From SVEL01 sp017381055 (GTDB lineage: Bacteria; Bacillota; Clostridia; Lachnospirales; Lachnospiraceae): a stretch of DNA of 64,000 nt. Position numbers and translations under genes: made by a program. How positions within the stretch are numbered: position 1 is the stretch's first letter; the number at the start of each line of letters is the position of its first letter. Under the pieces are notes generated by a model. That model was not told where the DNA came from. It searched no databases and saw only the letters and a list, made by a program, of their open reading frames with translations. Positions 35,240 through 44,647 of this stretch are shown piece by piece. The stretch spans positions 62,001 through 126,000 of the forward strand of contig JAXJYC010000029.1 in NCBI GenBank assembly GCA_036307185.1, given 5' to 3'.

Positions 35240-36331
35240 ATGGAAATAATAAAAAAAGATACAACCATAGATTATAGAATGTTTCAAAACCAGTATAACA
35301 ATATTAATTTTATGGACACACTATTCTTTGATATTGAAACAACAGGTTTTGCTGCAAAAAATACCCGCCTATATATGATAGGCGTTTTATATGTGTGTCC
35401 AAACACAAACACATTTAACACAATCCAATGGTTTCTTGATGACTATAATGACGAAGAACAGCTTATTTCATCTTTTTTTGAGTTTACAAAGAATTACAAT
35501 GTTTTAATGCACTTTAATGGAAAAGGCTTTGATATACCTTATTTAGAAGCAAAAGCCGAATCATATAATATCCAATTTAACTTTGATTCATTTGAACATA
35601 TTGATTTATATAAAATAGCCGCAAAATTAAAGCATTTCTTGAAAACAGAAAACACAAAACTTAAAACTCTTGAACAATTTTTCGGGTTACAACGAGATGA
35701 TGAATTTTCCGGAAAAGATCTTATCTCTATTTATGATGAATATATGAAAAACAAAGATAATAAGCTTAAATTCTTTTTGATTCTTCATAACTTTGAAGAT
35801 TTAAAAGGAATGCTAACTGTTATTAATCTCCTTGCTTATAATAATATATTTCAAGGATATTATAACTACAAAAATATAGAATTTGATAAAGATAGCTTAG
35901 AAATAATTATACACCTAGAATTAAACTCGCCTATTATAACACGAATCTCTTACTCTATGGATAATATCTATATGACTGCTTATGATAATAAGCTTAAATT
36001 CTTAATAAAACTTTATAAAGGCACATTAAAATTCTTTTATAACGATTATAAAGACTACTACTATCTTCCACAAGAAGATGTAGCTATACATAAAAGCTTA
36101 GCTTCCTTTGTAGATAAAGAATTTCGTCAAAAAGCCAAAGCCTCTAATTGTTATACAAAAAAGAATGGTTATTTTATACCTCAATATCATATAATGAAAA
36201 CACCATGTTTTTATGAAAACTATAAAGATAAAATATCTTATTTGGAAGTTGATGATGATTTTCTTAATGATAAAACACTTATAATAAATTATGTTGAAAA
36301 TATCCTTAATTATTTTAAAGATTTACGCTAG
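35240..36331 (+). CDS. YprB-like ribonuclease H-fold 3'-5' exonuclease
   Basis: A 363-residue protein whose first 200 residues form a DEDD-type exonuclease fold. FFDIETTGFAAKNTRLYMIG at 28-47 supplies the DxE pair. MHFNGKGFDIPYLEAKA near 94-110 supplies the second aspartate, and the HNFEDLKGMLTVINLL segment near 187-202 supplies the last aspartate of the family. This matches the RNase_H_2/YprB group, whose cellular role is not settled. The C-terminal half (about 210-363) is tyrosine- and lysine-rich with no recognised domain. It is monocistronic and divergent from rnfC. Confidence 0.82.
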   Translation: MEIIKKDTTIDYRMFQNQYNNINFMDTLFFDIETTGFAAKNTRLYMIGVLYVCPNTNTFNTIQWFLDDYNDEEQLISSFFEFTKNYNVLMHFNGKGFDIPYLEAKAESYNIQFNFDSFEHIDLYKIAAKLKHFLKTENTKLKTLEQFFGLQRDDEFSGKDLISIYDEYMKNKDNKLKFFLILHNFEDLKGMLTVINLLAYNNIFQGYYNYKNIEFDKDSLEIIIHLELNSPIITRISYSMDNIYMTAYDNKLKFLIKLYKGTLKFFYNDYKDYYYLPQEDVAIHKSLASFVDKEFRQKAKASNCYTKKNGYFIPQYHIMKTPCFYENYKDKISYLEVDDDFLNDKTLIINYVENILNYFKDLR

Positions 36332-36439
36332 CATAAACTACCAGTTTAAAAATCCTCTAAATTCATATAATAATCCTGTAACAAGCAAGTAATATTTGTT
36401 TGATACATTCAATATTAAATGGATTGGAGGAAATAAAAA

Positions 36440-36646
36440 ATGACAAGTTCATCAAATAAGACAAATGTTCCAGAAGCAAAGTCTGCTATGAACAGATTCA
36501 AAATGGAAGTTGCATCAGAGCTTGGAGTACCTTTAACTGATGGTTATAATGGTAATTTAACTTCAGCTCAGAATGGTTCAGTAGGTGGATATATGGTTAA
36601 GAAAATGATTGAAGCCCAAGAACAGCAGATGGCAAACAAGCAGTAA
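36440..36646 (+). CDS. Alpha/beta-type small acid-soluble spore protein
   Basis: A 68-residue SASP, which coats and protects spore DNA. It shows NRFKMEVASELGVPLTDGYN near 20-39, including the MEVAS site where the germination protease GPR would cut, and GNLTSAQNGSVGGYMVKKMI near 40-60. The length and both halves match the family. The TTGGAGG site lies 11 bp upstream. A forespore (SigG-type) promoter is expected but I could not fix one with confidence in the preceding 108 bp. Its presence argues for sporulation capacity or recent ancestry. Confidence 0.93.
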   Translation: MTSSSNKTNVPEAKSAMNRFKMEVASELGVPLTDGYNGNLTSAQNGSVGGYMVKKMIEAQEQQMANKQ

Positions 36647-36668
36647 ATATATTATAAGTCATAACAAA

Positions 36669-36697
36669 AAGAGCGAACCTCAAAATGGTTCGCTCTT
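36669..36697. terminator. Terminator between the SASP gene and the zinc-ribbon gene
   Basis: 11-bp stem AAGAGCGAACC/GGTTCGCTCTT with a 7-nt loop. Both flanks are AT-rich, so it can serve the two convergent genes. Confidence 0.85.
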
Positions 36698-36719
36698 AAT
36701 TATTATATATAAAACAAAA

Positions 36720-37664
36720 TTAATCCTCAAACTTCTTTGCTCTACTAATGCTAGCAAAGATATCTGCTAAAATAAGTAAAACAAGGCCTAAATCTATAGG
36801 AATAAACTTAAATGCAAAAATACCACGTTTATCAGAAGCATAGTCGATAATAAAACGTACTACAATTAAAAGCATTGTAAAGTATGCGCAAACAAGCATT
36901 GCCATAGATGATTTCTTTGAATTTGTAAAGCTTCTTAAAACATTCATAATCACATAAATAGCAAAAAATACAACTAACGCAATAGTAACAAATCCCAAAT
37001 AACAATCTGTTCCTGTAGCTTTATCACTTCCACCAAAATACTGACTTAAACGAATTTTAGTGTCAATAATCGCATTAATACAAAAATAAATTGTATGTAA
37101 AGCTGCAACTGCAATAAAACCAATACCCTTTAATACAGCTGTTGCACTTGACTTAGATACTGCATAAGAAATAACAAAAATTGCTGTAAGTGCAAATGCA
37201 ATATTCTCAAGACCCATACCTAATTCGCCCTTTTTAATAAATCCAAAAAGACATACCATAATTGATGCAACAAACGAAAGTAATGCAAAAATCACTGCAG
37301 GTGCAACTGCCTTAGAACCCTTCTTCTTTGCATATGGCTGTACCTGTGTATATGTCTGACCACCAAATGGTTGCTGGAATGCTGGCTGTTCCTGGAACAT
37401 TGGCTGTTCCTGGAATGTAGGCTGTTCCTGAAACATTGGCTGTTCCTGGAATGCTGGCTGTGTCTGGAACATTGACTGCTCCTCTACTGCCGATTCTGTA
37501 ACTTCTACAACTGGTTCAGTTTCCACAACTGGCGCTGCTCCCTCTACAACTGGCGCCTCAACTGGTGCAACTGCAACCTCTGGCTGATTATTGACTTTAG
37601 TACCACAACTAAAACAAAATACTGCATCATCTGCAAGTTGTGTTCCACAATTCAAACAAAACAT
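36720..37664 (-). CDS. Zinc-ribbon membrane protein with Gln/Pro-rich repeats
   Basis: A 314-residue protein with three parts. Residues 1-24 are a zinc ribbon (MFCLNCGTQL...VFCFSCGTKV, CxxC twice). Residues about 25-110 are low-complexity, Val/Glu/Pro-rich, then several copies of FQEQPx. Residues about 115-310 hold about six hydrophobic helices. Such zinc-ribbon plus membrane proteins are frequent in Lachnospiraceae but have no assigned role. The repeats come from an 18-bp DNA tandem repeat. It has its own strong promoter and terminator. Confidence 0.8.
   Translation of the reverse strand: MFCLNCGTQLADDAVFCFSCGTKVNNQPEVAVAPVEAPVVEGAAPVVETEPVVEVTESAVEEQSMFQTQPAFQEQPMFQEQPTFQEQPMFQEQPAFQQPFGGQTYTQVQPYAKKKGSKAVAPAVIFALLSFVASIMVCLFGFIKKGELGMGLENIAFALTAIFVISYAVSKSSATAVLKGIGFIAVAALHTIYFCINAIIDTKIRLSQYFGGSDKATGTDCYLGFVTIALVVFFAIYVIMNVLRSFTNSKKSSMAMLVCAYFTMLLIVVRFIIDYASDKRGIFAFKFIPIDLGLVLLILADIFASISRAKKFED
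37384..37473 (-). repeat. 18-bp tandem repeat inside the zinc-ribbon gene
   Basis: Five consecutive 18-bp units beginning GGCTGTTCCTGGAAC on the plus strand; the last is degenerate. Units alternate between endings ACATT and ATGTA/ATGCT, hinting at a 36-bp higher-order period. They encode the FQEQPx hexapeptide and keep frame, so copy-number change would alter only linker length. Confidence 0.9.
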
Positions 37665-37697
37665 AATTTTATCTCCTTTTTTTCCCTTAATGTCTAC

Positions 37698-37726
37698 ATT
37701 CTATAACAATTTTTTTATTCGGTCAA
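37698..37726 (-). promoter_or_regulatory. SigA-type promoter of the zinc-ribbon gene
   Basis: Minus strand TTGACC (37726-37721), 17-bp spacer, TAGAAT (37703-37698). The -35 is inside the last codons of murF. Confidence 0.78.
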
Positions 37727-39082
37727 TGAATTTATAATTTTTTCTAAATGCATACCATGAGATGCCTTTACCAAAACAGTATCTCCCTCAACTAATATAT
37801 TGCTATATGATTGCATAAATTCCTCTAATGTATCAAAATGTACAATTTCACCTTCATAGCCATTAGTTCTAGCATACTCATCTATATTTGTACTCAATTC
37901 ACCAATTGTTATAAGCACATCAATTGTAGTATTTGCTATATGTGAACCTATGCTTCCATGTAATGCTTTCTCTTCATCGCCCAATTCAAACATATCACCA
38001 AGTATTGCAACTTTTCTTCCTGTAGCATATGTTAAAACATCAATTGATGCCTTCATAGAAACAGGATTAGCATTATAACAATCATCTATAAGAGTATACT
38101 TATTTGTTTTTATTATATTTACTCTTCCTCCAACAGGTTCAAGTTTTTCGATACCTTGTTTCATTTCATTAATGCTAACACCACAAATACTGCCGATAGC
38201 ACATGCTGTCAATGCATTTAAAACCATATGTTTTCCTGGTAATGGAACATGGACTTCCACCTCATCACCATTAACATTAATAATACATCTAGTTCCTTCT
38301 ATACCTGTATCTACTGTATTTTCAACATATGCATATGTATTTTTATCAGCATAGCTAATAAAAATAGGAGTTTTTCCTTTTACTTCCTTTATAGTTGCAA
38401 GTTTATCATCATCAAGATTTAATATATACTCGGCATTTTCTTTAGCATAATCAAACATTGATGTTTTTTCTTTTAAAACACCATCTCTATCCTTTAAATG
38501 TTCCAAATGACAATATCCAATATTTGTAATTACACAAATATCAGGATTAGCAATTATACCTAATGGTTTCATATCACCAAAATGACTAATTCCCATCTCA
38601 ATAACTGCAATTTCATGATGATCTCTTATTTTCAATATAGTAAGTGGTAATCCAATTTCATTATTAAAATTACCTTCTGTCTTAAGGACTGAAAATTTTT
38701 CAGCAAGAACTGCTGCAATAAACTCTTTTGTACTTGTTTTACCAACACTTCCTGTTATTCCAATCAATTTTACATCAAGGTTATCTCGATAATACTTTGC
38801 CATATCCTTTAAAGCTTCTGTTGATGAATCAACTAAAATATAAGGCTTTTCTATATCTAGTTCCTTTTCACTAACAACTGCCAAGGCACCTTTATTCAAC
38901 ACATCGTCTACGAAGTTATGACCATCAACTCTCTCGCCTTTTATTGCAATAAAGAGATAGCCCTCTTCAACCTGTCTACTATCTATAACAACGCCTTTTG
39001 TTGTTATATTTTCATAACCTTGACCATTATACAATTTTCCGCCTACTGCCTTTGCAATAGCCTGTAGGGTCATATTTCTCAT
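37715..39082 (-). CDS. murF: UDP-MurNAc-tripeptide:D-Ala-D-Ala ligase MurF
   Basis: MurF adds D-Ala-D-Ala to the UDP-MurNAc-tripeptide, the last cytoplasmic step of precursor synthesis. The ATP loop GITGSVGKTSTKEF lies near 108-121, TEGNFNNEIGLPLTIL near 137-152, VIEMGISHFGDM near 160-171 and DDCYNANPVSMKAS near 332-345. I start at the ATG at 39082 (455 residues, AGAAGGTAATT site); a longer frame to 39127 would run into ddl. It is directly downstream of ddl, which makes its substrate. Confidence 0.94.
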   Translation of the reverse strand: MRNMTLQAIAKAVGGKLYNGQGYENITTKGVVIDSRQVEEGYLFIAIKGERVDGHNFVDDVLNKGALAVVSEKELDIEKPYILVDSSTEALKDMAKYYRDNLDVKLIGITGSVGKTSTKEFIAAVLAEKFSVLKTEGNFNNEIGLPLTILKIRDHHEIAVIEMGISHFGDMKPLGIIANPDICVITNIGYCHLEHLKDRDGVLKEKTSMFDYAKENAEYILNLDDDKLATIKEVKGKTPIFISYADKNTYAYVENTVDTGIEGTRCIINVNGDEVEVHVPLPGKHMVLNALTACAIGSICGVSINEMKQGIEKLEPVGGRVNIIKTNKYTLIDDCYNANPVSMKASIDVLTYATGRKVAILGDMFELGDEEKALHGSIGSHIANTTIDVLITIGELSTNIDEYARTNGYEGEIVHFDTLEEFMQSYSNILVEGDTVLVKASHGMHLEKIINSLTE

Positions 39083-39095
39083 ATAATTACCTTCT

Positions 39096-40133
39096 TTATT
39101 TCTCGTTTTTATTAATAGAAACTTCAATTAAAAGCTCACATAATTCAGGATAATCAATACCTTTAGCTTTTGCCTCTTGTGGCAATAAGCTTGTAGGTGT
39201 CATACCAGGTAATGTGTTTGCCTCTAAACAATAACAATTTCCATCTTTATCAAGTAACACATCTACTCTACAATATGTGTTAAGACCAAGTGATTTTGCA
39301 GCTAAAACAGCAGCCTCCTGCATCTTTTTACCTATATTTTCTTCAACATTTGCAGGACAAACTTCTAATGTTGTACCATTGTATTTATTGGCATAATCGT
39401 AAACAGCGCCCTCTTCAGGAATAATCTCAATAATCGGATATGGTTCATATCCAATAACTCCAATAGAGAACTCTCTTCCGATAATTCTTTCTTCAACAAT
39501 TAATGAATCCTCATAAATAAACGCCTTGTCTACAGCATCTTTATATTCCTCATCATTATCAGCAAAATAAACACCGATAGATGAACCGCCACAATTTGGT
39601 TTAACTACCACTGGATACTTAACATTTGCTTGAGCAGGATAAATAATCTCATCATTCTTCGAAAGCTTATACCCCTTAGCCATAGGTACATTGTCGCTTA
39701 AGAAAATCTTTCTAGTCACAGCCTTATCCATAGCCATAGCACTTTCTAAATAATCCGCTCCAGTGTACTTTATGCCAAGTAAATCAAACGTTGCCTGAAC
39801 CTTACCATCCTCGCCACAAGCACCGTGTAAGCCCATAAATACACAATCAGCTTCCTTGCAAAGTTCCAATACATTTGGTCCAAAGAATTCCTTTCTTGAA
39901 TTCTTTAACTGCTCCAAATCCTTAGCTGTATCACTAATATATTTTAATTCATCTTCAATAACAAAATCGTTATCAAATACTTCTTTTGTATTTATACCTT
40001 CATGACCTACAAATACATCCATAAGAACAGCCTGATGCCCTTTGCCTCTAAGTGCTTTACATACTTCTCTTCCTGTAACTAAAGAAACGTCTCTTTCTGT
40101 ACTTGTTCCGCCACATAAAACGACTATTTTCAT
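39096..40133 (-). CDS. ddl: D-alanine--D-alanine ligase Ddl
   Basis: Ddl joins two D-alanines with ATP for peptidoglycan precursors. The 345-residue ATP-grasp protein has VLCGGTSTERDVSLVTG at the N-terminus, MGLHGACGEDGKVQATFDLLGIKYTG near 95-120, VVKPNCGGSSIGV near 175-187, and CLEANTLPGMTPTSLLPQEA near 308-327. The gene directly precedes murF. Length is normal. No features of VanA-type D-Ala-D-Lac ligases were noticed. Confidence 0.95.
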   Translation of the reverse strand: MKIVVLCGGTSTERDVSLVTGREVCKALRGKGHQAVLMDVFVGHEGINTKEVFDNDFVIEDELKYISDTAKDLEQLKNSRKEFFGPNVLELCKEADCVFMGLHGACGEDGKVQATFDLLGIKYTGADYLESAMAMDKAVTRKIFLSDNVPMAKGYKLSKNDEIIYPAQANVKYPVVVKPNCGGSSIGVYFADNDEEYKDAVDKAFIYEDSLIVEERIIGREFSIGVIGYEPYPIIEIIPEEGAVYDYANKYNGTTLEVCPANVEENIGKKMQEAAVLAAKSLGLNTYCRVDVLLDKDGNCYCLEANTLPGMTPTSLLPQEAKAKGIDYPELCELLIEVSINKNEK

Positions 40134-40213
40134 AACAATTCTCCAATCTGTAATAAATACCCAACTTCTAGTATAACATAAAACAAATATAATTCTATAA
40201 CTATTTATATCTC

Positions 40214-42280
40214 TTAAAGATTTATTGAATAATGAATTTTCATATAATTTTGTAGCTTATTATCAATTCTTTCACTTTCTAATAAGCTTAGTTCAAGATT
40301 TCCATCTTCAATATCCTTCAAAATATCAGCTGTTAACTTAAGTGTTGTCGCATCTGCATAGATATCACCTAATTTAAAACTCATATCACCACTTTGTCTT
40401 ATTCCAAAAAAATCTCCTGGCCCTCTAAGTGCTAAATCTTTGTTAGCAATATAAAATCCATCATTAGATTTATTTAAAATTTCCAGTCTTTCTCTTGTAT
40501 CCTTACTTTTAGCTCCAGATACAAATATACAATATGACTGTGCCTCTCCTCTTCCTACGCGTCCTCTTAACTGATGAAGTCCAGCTAAACCAAATCTTTC
40601 AGCATCTTCAATCATCATAACTGTTGCATTAGGAACATTTACTCCTACCTCTATAACTGTCGTAGATACTAATACATTTATCTCATTTCTTGCAAAACGC
40701 TCCATAATATTATTTTTTTCCGATGGTTTCATTTTTCCATGGAGATATTCTACCTTTATATCTGATGGTAACTCTTCAGATAGCATCTTACTATAAGAAA
40801 TAACATCACATAAGTCACTATTATTTTCTCCCTCTTCCATAGATTCAACCATTGGACAAATAATATAAGCTTGATGTCCGTTTCTTACTTGATTTTCAAT
40901 AAATTTATATGCATTAGGTCGATAATTTCTATCTACAACACAATTTTTAATAGGCAATCGATTAGAAGGCATTGCATCAATTACTGAAATATCTAAATCA
41001 CCATATAAAATAATCGCAAGAGTTCTAGGAATTGGTGTTGCACTCATAACTAAAATATGTGGTGTATCTCCTTTTCCAGAGAGCTTTTCTCGCTGTTTCA
41101 CACCAAATCTATGCTGTTCGTCCGTAATTACTAATGCCAATTTATCATAAATAACTTTCTCTTGAATCAAGGCATGTGTTCCAATGATAATATTTGCCTC
41201 ACCTGCTTCTATACTTGCATATATTTTTCTTTTATTAGCAGCTGTTACAGAACCAGTTAACAATACCGGATTTATATTCAAACTATATTTTTCTTTTAAT
41301 TCCAATAAATTTTCATAATGCTGTGTAGCAAGCACCTCAGTCGGCACCATTAAAGCTCCCTGATATCCCTTAGCTACTATGTCAATAAGAGATAAAAAGG
41401 CAATTATTGTTTTTCCACAACCTACATCACCTTGCACAAGCCTGTTCATAACTCTGTTTGAAGACATATCTTTCCTAATCTCAGCCAGCACTTTAAGCTG
41501 CGCTTCTGTTAAATTATATGGTAAAGATTCAATTAGATGATCGCTCTCTGCATTATTATCAATAATAAATCTATTATCTTCTATCTTAGTATTTTCTTTA
41601 AAGCTTCTAAGAGCAAGTAAAAAAATAAAAAACTCATCAAATATTAAGCGTTTTCTTGCTTTTATAATTGTTTCCTTATCAACAGGGAAATGCACTGCCT
41701 TTACTGCTTCATTATATTCCATAAGCCCTGCTCTTTTCTTAATTGTGTCTGGAAGATAATCTTCTTGCAAATCAAGATTCTCTAAAATACAGCTTACAGT
41801 TTTTGTGACCATATTGTTTGTTAATCCCTTTGTAAGTGGATAAACTGGCTGCATTACGCCCATTTTCTTCTCATAATCAGCCTGAGAATATATTACTGGT
41901 TGCTCCATTGTGGGATTTTTTCCATATTTATCTTTTTTTACCTGACCTCTAAATATGTATTTATATCCCATCTTAAGACTATTCTTCAAAAAAGGCATAT
42001 TAAACCAAGTGAGCTTTATTTTCTCACCTCTATTATCCTTAATAAACACTGATAATATATTTAAACTTCTTATCCTTTTAACAACAGGATCTGACACCAC
42101 TATACCTTCAATAGCAGGTGTTCCATTTGCAGAATCAACCTCATCAATTGATACAGGTGGCATAAAACAATCATAATTTCTTGGATAATACTCAATCAAA
42201 TCATAATCTGTATATATTCCTAGCTTATTAAATAACTTTTCAGTTTTCTCTCCTATACCTTTAATATCTCGAATATTCAT
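40214..42280 (-). CDS. recG: ATP-dependent DNA helicase RecG
   Basis: RecG remodels stalled forks and branched DNA. The wedge/OB domain spans about 1-250. Helicase motifs follow: NRLVQGDVGCGKTIIAF (Walker A), LVITDEQHRFGVKQR (DEQH box), MSATPIPRTLA, then DVLVSTTVIEVGVNVPNA and HQLRGRVGRGEAQSYC in the second RecA fold. I place the start at the ATG at 42280 (688 residues), 7 nt behind GGAG; the adjacent ATG at 42283 is also possible. It lies behind a terminator-nested promoter. Confidence 0.94.
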   Translation of the reverse strand: MNIRDIKGIGEKTEKLFNKLGIYTDYDLIEYYPRNYDCFMPPVSIDEVDSANGTPAIEGIVVSDPVVKRIRSLNILSVFIKDNRGEKIKLTWFNMPFLKNSLKMGYKYIFRGQVKKDKYGKNPTMEQPVIYSQADYEKKMGVMQPVYPLTKGLTNNMVTKTVSCILENLDLQEDYLPDTIKKRAGLMEYNEAVKAVHFPVDKETIIKARKRLIFDEFFIFLLALRSFKENTKIEDNRFIIDNNAESDHLIESLPYNLTEAQLKVLAEIRKDMSSNRVMNRLVQGDVGCGKTIIAFLSLIDIVAKGYQGALMVPTEVLATQHYENLLELKEKYSLNINPVLLTGSVTAANKRKIYASIEAGEANIIIGTHALIQEKVIYDKLALVITDEQHRFGVKQREKLSGKGDTPHILVMSATPIPRTLAIILYGDLDISVIDAMPSNRLPIKNCVVDRNYRPNAYKFIENQVRNGHQAYIICPMVESMEEGENNSDLCDVISYSKMLSEELPSDIKVEYLHGKMKPSEKNNIMERFARNEINVLVSTTVIEVGVNVPNATVMMIEDAERFGLAGLHQLRGRVGRGEAQSYCIFVSGAKSKDTRERLEILNKSNDGFYIANKDLALRGPGDFFGIRQSGDMSFKLGDIYADATTLKLTADILKDIEDGNLELSLLESERIDNKLQNYMKIHYSINL

Positions 42281-42323
42281 CATCTTTCTCCATAACAAAT
42301 GACTCATAACTTAAGCAACCTAA

Positions 42324-42353
42324 AGTATATCACAAAAGAAGCTTTCGAATCAA
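42324..42353 (-). promoter_or_regulatory. Promoter of recG within the fakA terminator
   Basis: Minus strand TTGATT (42353-42348), 18-bp spacer, TATACT (42329-42324) with TGA in front (extended -10). The -35 box is formed by the loop of the fakA terminator. Confidence 0.6.
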
Positions 42354-42368
42354 ACGAAAGCTTCTTTT
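42334..42368 (-). terminator. Terminator behind fakA
   Basis: 14-bp perfect stem AAAAGAAGCTTTCG/CGAAAGCTTCTTTT with a 7-nt loop. The minus-strand tail is short (TTTT inside the stem, then GTG). Confidence 0.82.
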
Positions 42369-42381
42369 ATATTAATATTTA

Positions 42382-44040
42382 TTATTCAATTGATATGAGA
42401 TAATAATAAATTGGCTGTCCACCATAATTAACTTCTACATCTAAATCTGGATACTCCTCATTAACTCTAGAAGCAATACCTTCAGCATCTTCCTCAGATA
42501 CATCTGCACCATAGTAAACACTTATAAGCTCTGTCTCGTCATCAACAAGCTCTTTTATCATCTCTACTGTTGTATCAGCAATATCCTGACCTACTGCCAC
42601 GATACCCTGATCACCAATACCCATAATATCATTTTCTTTAATAATCTTGCCATCAAGCTCTGTATCACGAACAGCATATGTTACTTGTCCTGTCTTAACT
42701 CTAGACATTTCAGCTGTCATTCGCTCTACATTATCTTCAACAGAGCTATCTGCTATATAATTGATAAGTGCTGTAATACCCTGTGGTACAGTCTTTGATG
42801 GAATAACAACAACTCTCTTATCCTCCACAAGACTTTCAGCCTGATTAGCAGCTAATATAATATTCTTATTATTAGGAAGAACATATACTACATCAGCATT
42901 AACCTTATCAATAGCATTTAAGATATCTTCTGTACTTGGATTCATTGTCTGACCACCTTCGATGATGTAGTCAACACCAAGACCCTTGAAAATCTCATTA
43001 ACACCTTCGCCAACTGAAACTGAGATAAATCCAGCTTCCTTATGTGGCATCTCTTCTACAGCTTCTTGCTGAGCTGCAGCCTGCTTTTCAGCATCCTTAA
43101 TAAGTCTTTCCTGATGTTCTTCACGCATATTGTCAATCTTCATCTTTGTAAGCTGACCGTATGATAAACCTCTCTGAATTGCAAGTCCAGGATCATTTGT
43201 ATGAACATGAATCTTAACAATATCATCATCAGCAACACACACAATAGAATCACCGATAGACTCTAAATATGCCTTGAAATCTCTCTCATCCTTATCGTTA
43301 AAGTCTTTCTCTAACATAATGATGAACTCTGTACAATATCCAAACTTAATATCAACATCACTTTCAGATGCAGTAACCTTCACTGAAGCAGATTTCGCAC
43401 CTTCAATAGTGAAATCAATTTCTTTACCTAAGAAGCAATCATATGCGCCCTTTAATACTTCCATAAGACCCTGTCCACCAGAATCTACAACACCTGCCTG
43501 CTTTAATACAGGTAACATCTCTGGTGTCTGACTTAATACATAATCACCATGAGCTAATGCTTCTTTAAAAACAACTTCTAAATCATCTGTTTTTCTAGCT
43601 ACTTCAACAGCTTTTTCTGCAACTCCCTTAGCAACTGTAAGGATTGTTCCTTCCTTAGGCTTCATAACAGCCTTATAAGCAGTTTCAACGGCTCTATCGA
43701 AAGCTTTTGCAATAACAGCTGAATTAATTTCATCTACTTCCTTTATCTCCTTTGTAAATCCTCTAAACAACTGAGATAAAATAACACCCGAGTTACCTCT
43801 TGCTCCACGAAGTGATCCTGATGAAATAGCTTTCGCTAAAGATTCAAAACCAGGATTTTCTATTCCGCTTACTTCTTTTGCAGCAGACATAATTGTAAGA
43901 GTCATATTTGTACCTGTATCTCCATCTGGAACAGGGAATACATTTAACTCATTAATCCACTCTTTTTTAGCTTCAAGATTTTTAGCACCTGCTAAAAACA
44001 TCTTCTGCAACAACTTAGCGTCTATACTAGTAATAGCCAC
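42382..44040 (-). CDS. fakA: DAK2-domain fatty acid kinase FakA-like protein
   Basis: FakA phosphorylates fatty acids held by a FakB (DegV) protein; the acyl phosphate feeds PlsY/PlsX phospholipid synthesis. The 552-residue protein has an N-terminal DhaL domain (about 10-200) with FPVPDGDTGTNMTLTIMSA near 31-49, LRGARGNSGVILSQLFRG near 72-89 and GVVDSGGQGLMEVLKG near 182-197. A middle and a C-terminal FakA domain follow. Start is GTG with AAGGAGGAAAATT in front. It follows an Asp23 gene, the standard Firmicute order. No FakB gene is in the window. Confidence 0.9.
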   Translation of the reverse strand: MAITSIDAKLLQKMFLAGAKNLEAKKEWINELNVFPVPDGDTGTNMTLTIMSAAKEVSGIENPGFESLAKAISSGSLRGARGNSGVILSQLFRGFTKEIKEVDEINSAVIAKAFDRAVETAYKAVMKPKEGTILTVAKGVAEKAVEVARKTDDLEVVFKEALAHGDYVLSQTPEMLPVLKQAGVVDSGGQGLMEVLKGAYDCFLGKEIDFTIEGAKSASVKVTASESDVDIKFGYCTEFIIMLEKDFNDKDERDFKAYLESIGDSIVCVADDDIVKIHVHTNDPGLAIQRGLSYGQLTKMKIDNMREEHQERLIKDAEKQAAAQQEAVEEMPHKEAGFISVSVGEGVNEIFKGLGVDYIIEGGQTMNPSTEDILNAIDKVNADVVYVLPNNKNIILAANQAESLVEDKRVVVIPSKTVPQGITALINYIADSSVEDNVERMTAEMSRVKTGQVTYAVRDTELDGKIIKENDIMGIGDQGIVAVGQDIADTTVEMIKELVDDETELISVYYGADVSEEDAEGIASRVNEEYPDLDVEVNYGGQPIYYYLISIE

Positions 44041-44117
44041 GACAATTTTCCTCCTTAAATGTTAAAAAGCCACTAAATATATATACAATATCTTTTTAAA
44101 ATTTGCAACCTTAATTA

Positions 44118-44477
44118 TTAATCGATAATTCTAACACCTTCAACAAAGATATTGATATTAGAAACCTTAAGTCCTGTAAATTCTTCAACCTTATATCTAA
44201 CATTCTCAACAAGATTATCTGAAACTGATGAAATATTAACACCGTATGAAACAATTACATGGAAATCAATTGTTATAGTATTATTTTCATCAATCTTTAC
44301 ATCGATTCCCTTTGTGATACTTTCCTTCTTTAAAAGCTTAACCAAACCGTCTGTCATGCTTACAGCCGCCATACCCACGATACCAAAACATTCTACAGCT
44401 GTAGTTCCAGCGTACTTTGCAATAACATTTTCATCAATTAATATATCGCCTAATTCATTTGTTATTTTTGCCTTCAT
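44118..44477 (-). CDS. Asp23/Gls24 family envelope stress protein
   Basis: A 119-residue Asp23-family protein. ENVIAKYAGTTAVECFGIVGM near 16-36 and the later VSYGVNISSVSDNLVENVRYKVEEFTGL near 70-97 are typical. I start at the ATG at 44477 (TATGGAGGTTTCGTT site), not at the upstream in-frame codon at 44582, which would add a hydrophobic stretch read from the promoter region. It is followed by fakA, as in yloU-yloV of Bacillus. Its molecular function is not established. Confidence 0.9.
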   Translation of the reverse strand: MKAKITNELGDILIDENVIAKYAGTTAVECFGIVGMAAVSMTDGLVKLLKKESITKGIDVKIDENNTITIDFHVIVSYGVNISSVSDNLVENVRYKVEEFTGLKVSNINIFVEGVRIID

Positions 44478-44563
44478 AACGAAACCTCCATATATTTTAC
44501 TCAATTTTATATAGTATATCATATTATTATAAAAAAGAAAACCAAAAAAAATACATAAAGTGC

Positions 44564-44592
44564 TTGCAAATTTTTTATTCATCTGCTAAAAT
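44564..44592 (+). promoter_or_regulatory. SigA-type promoter of rpmB
   Basis: Plus strand TTGCAA (44564-44569), 17-bp spacer, TAAAAT (44587-44592) with TGC in front. The strength fits a ribosomal protein gene. Confidence 0.85.
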
Positions 44593-44647
44593 TAGCAATG
44601 TTGTGGATTGCTATAAGGCAACCAAATTGATTTAAGGAGGTGCAATC

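Noticed and set aside
37384..37473. The 18-bp repeats considered as a CRISPR array.
   Set aside because: Units are contiguous, have no spacers and lie in frame inside a coding region.
44478..44582. A longer Asp23 start at 44582 giving a hydrophobic N-terminal extension.
   Set aside because: The ATG at 44477 has a good GGAGG site and fits the family length; the extension is read from spacer and rpmB promoter DNA.
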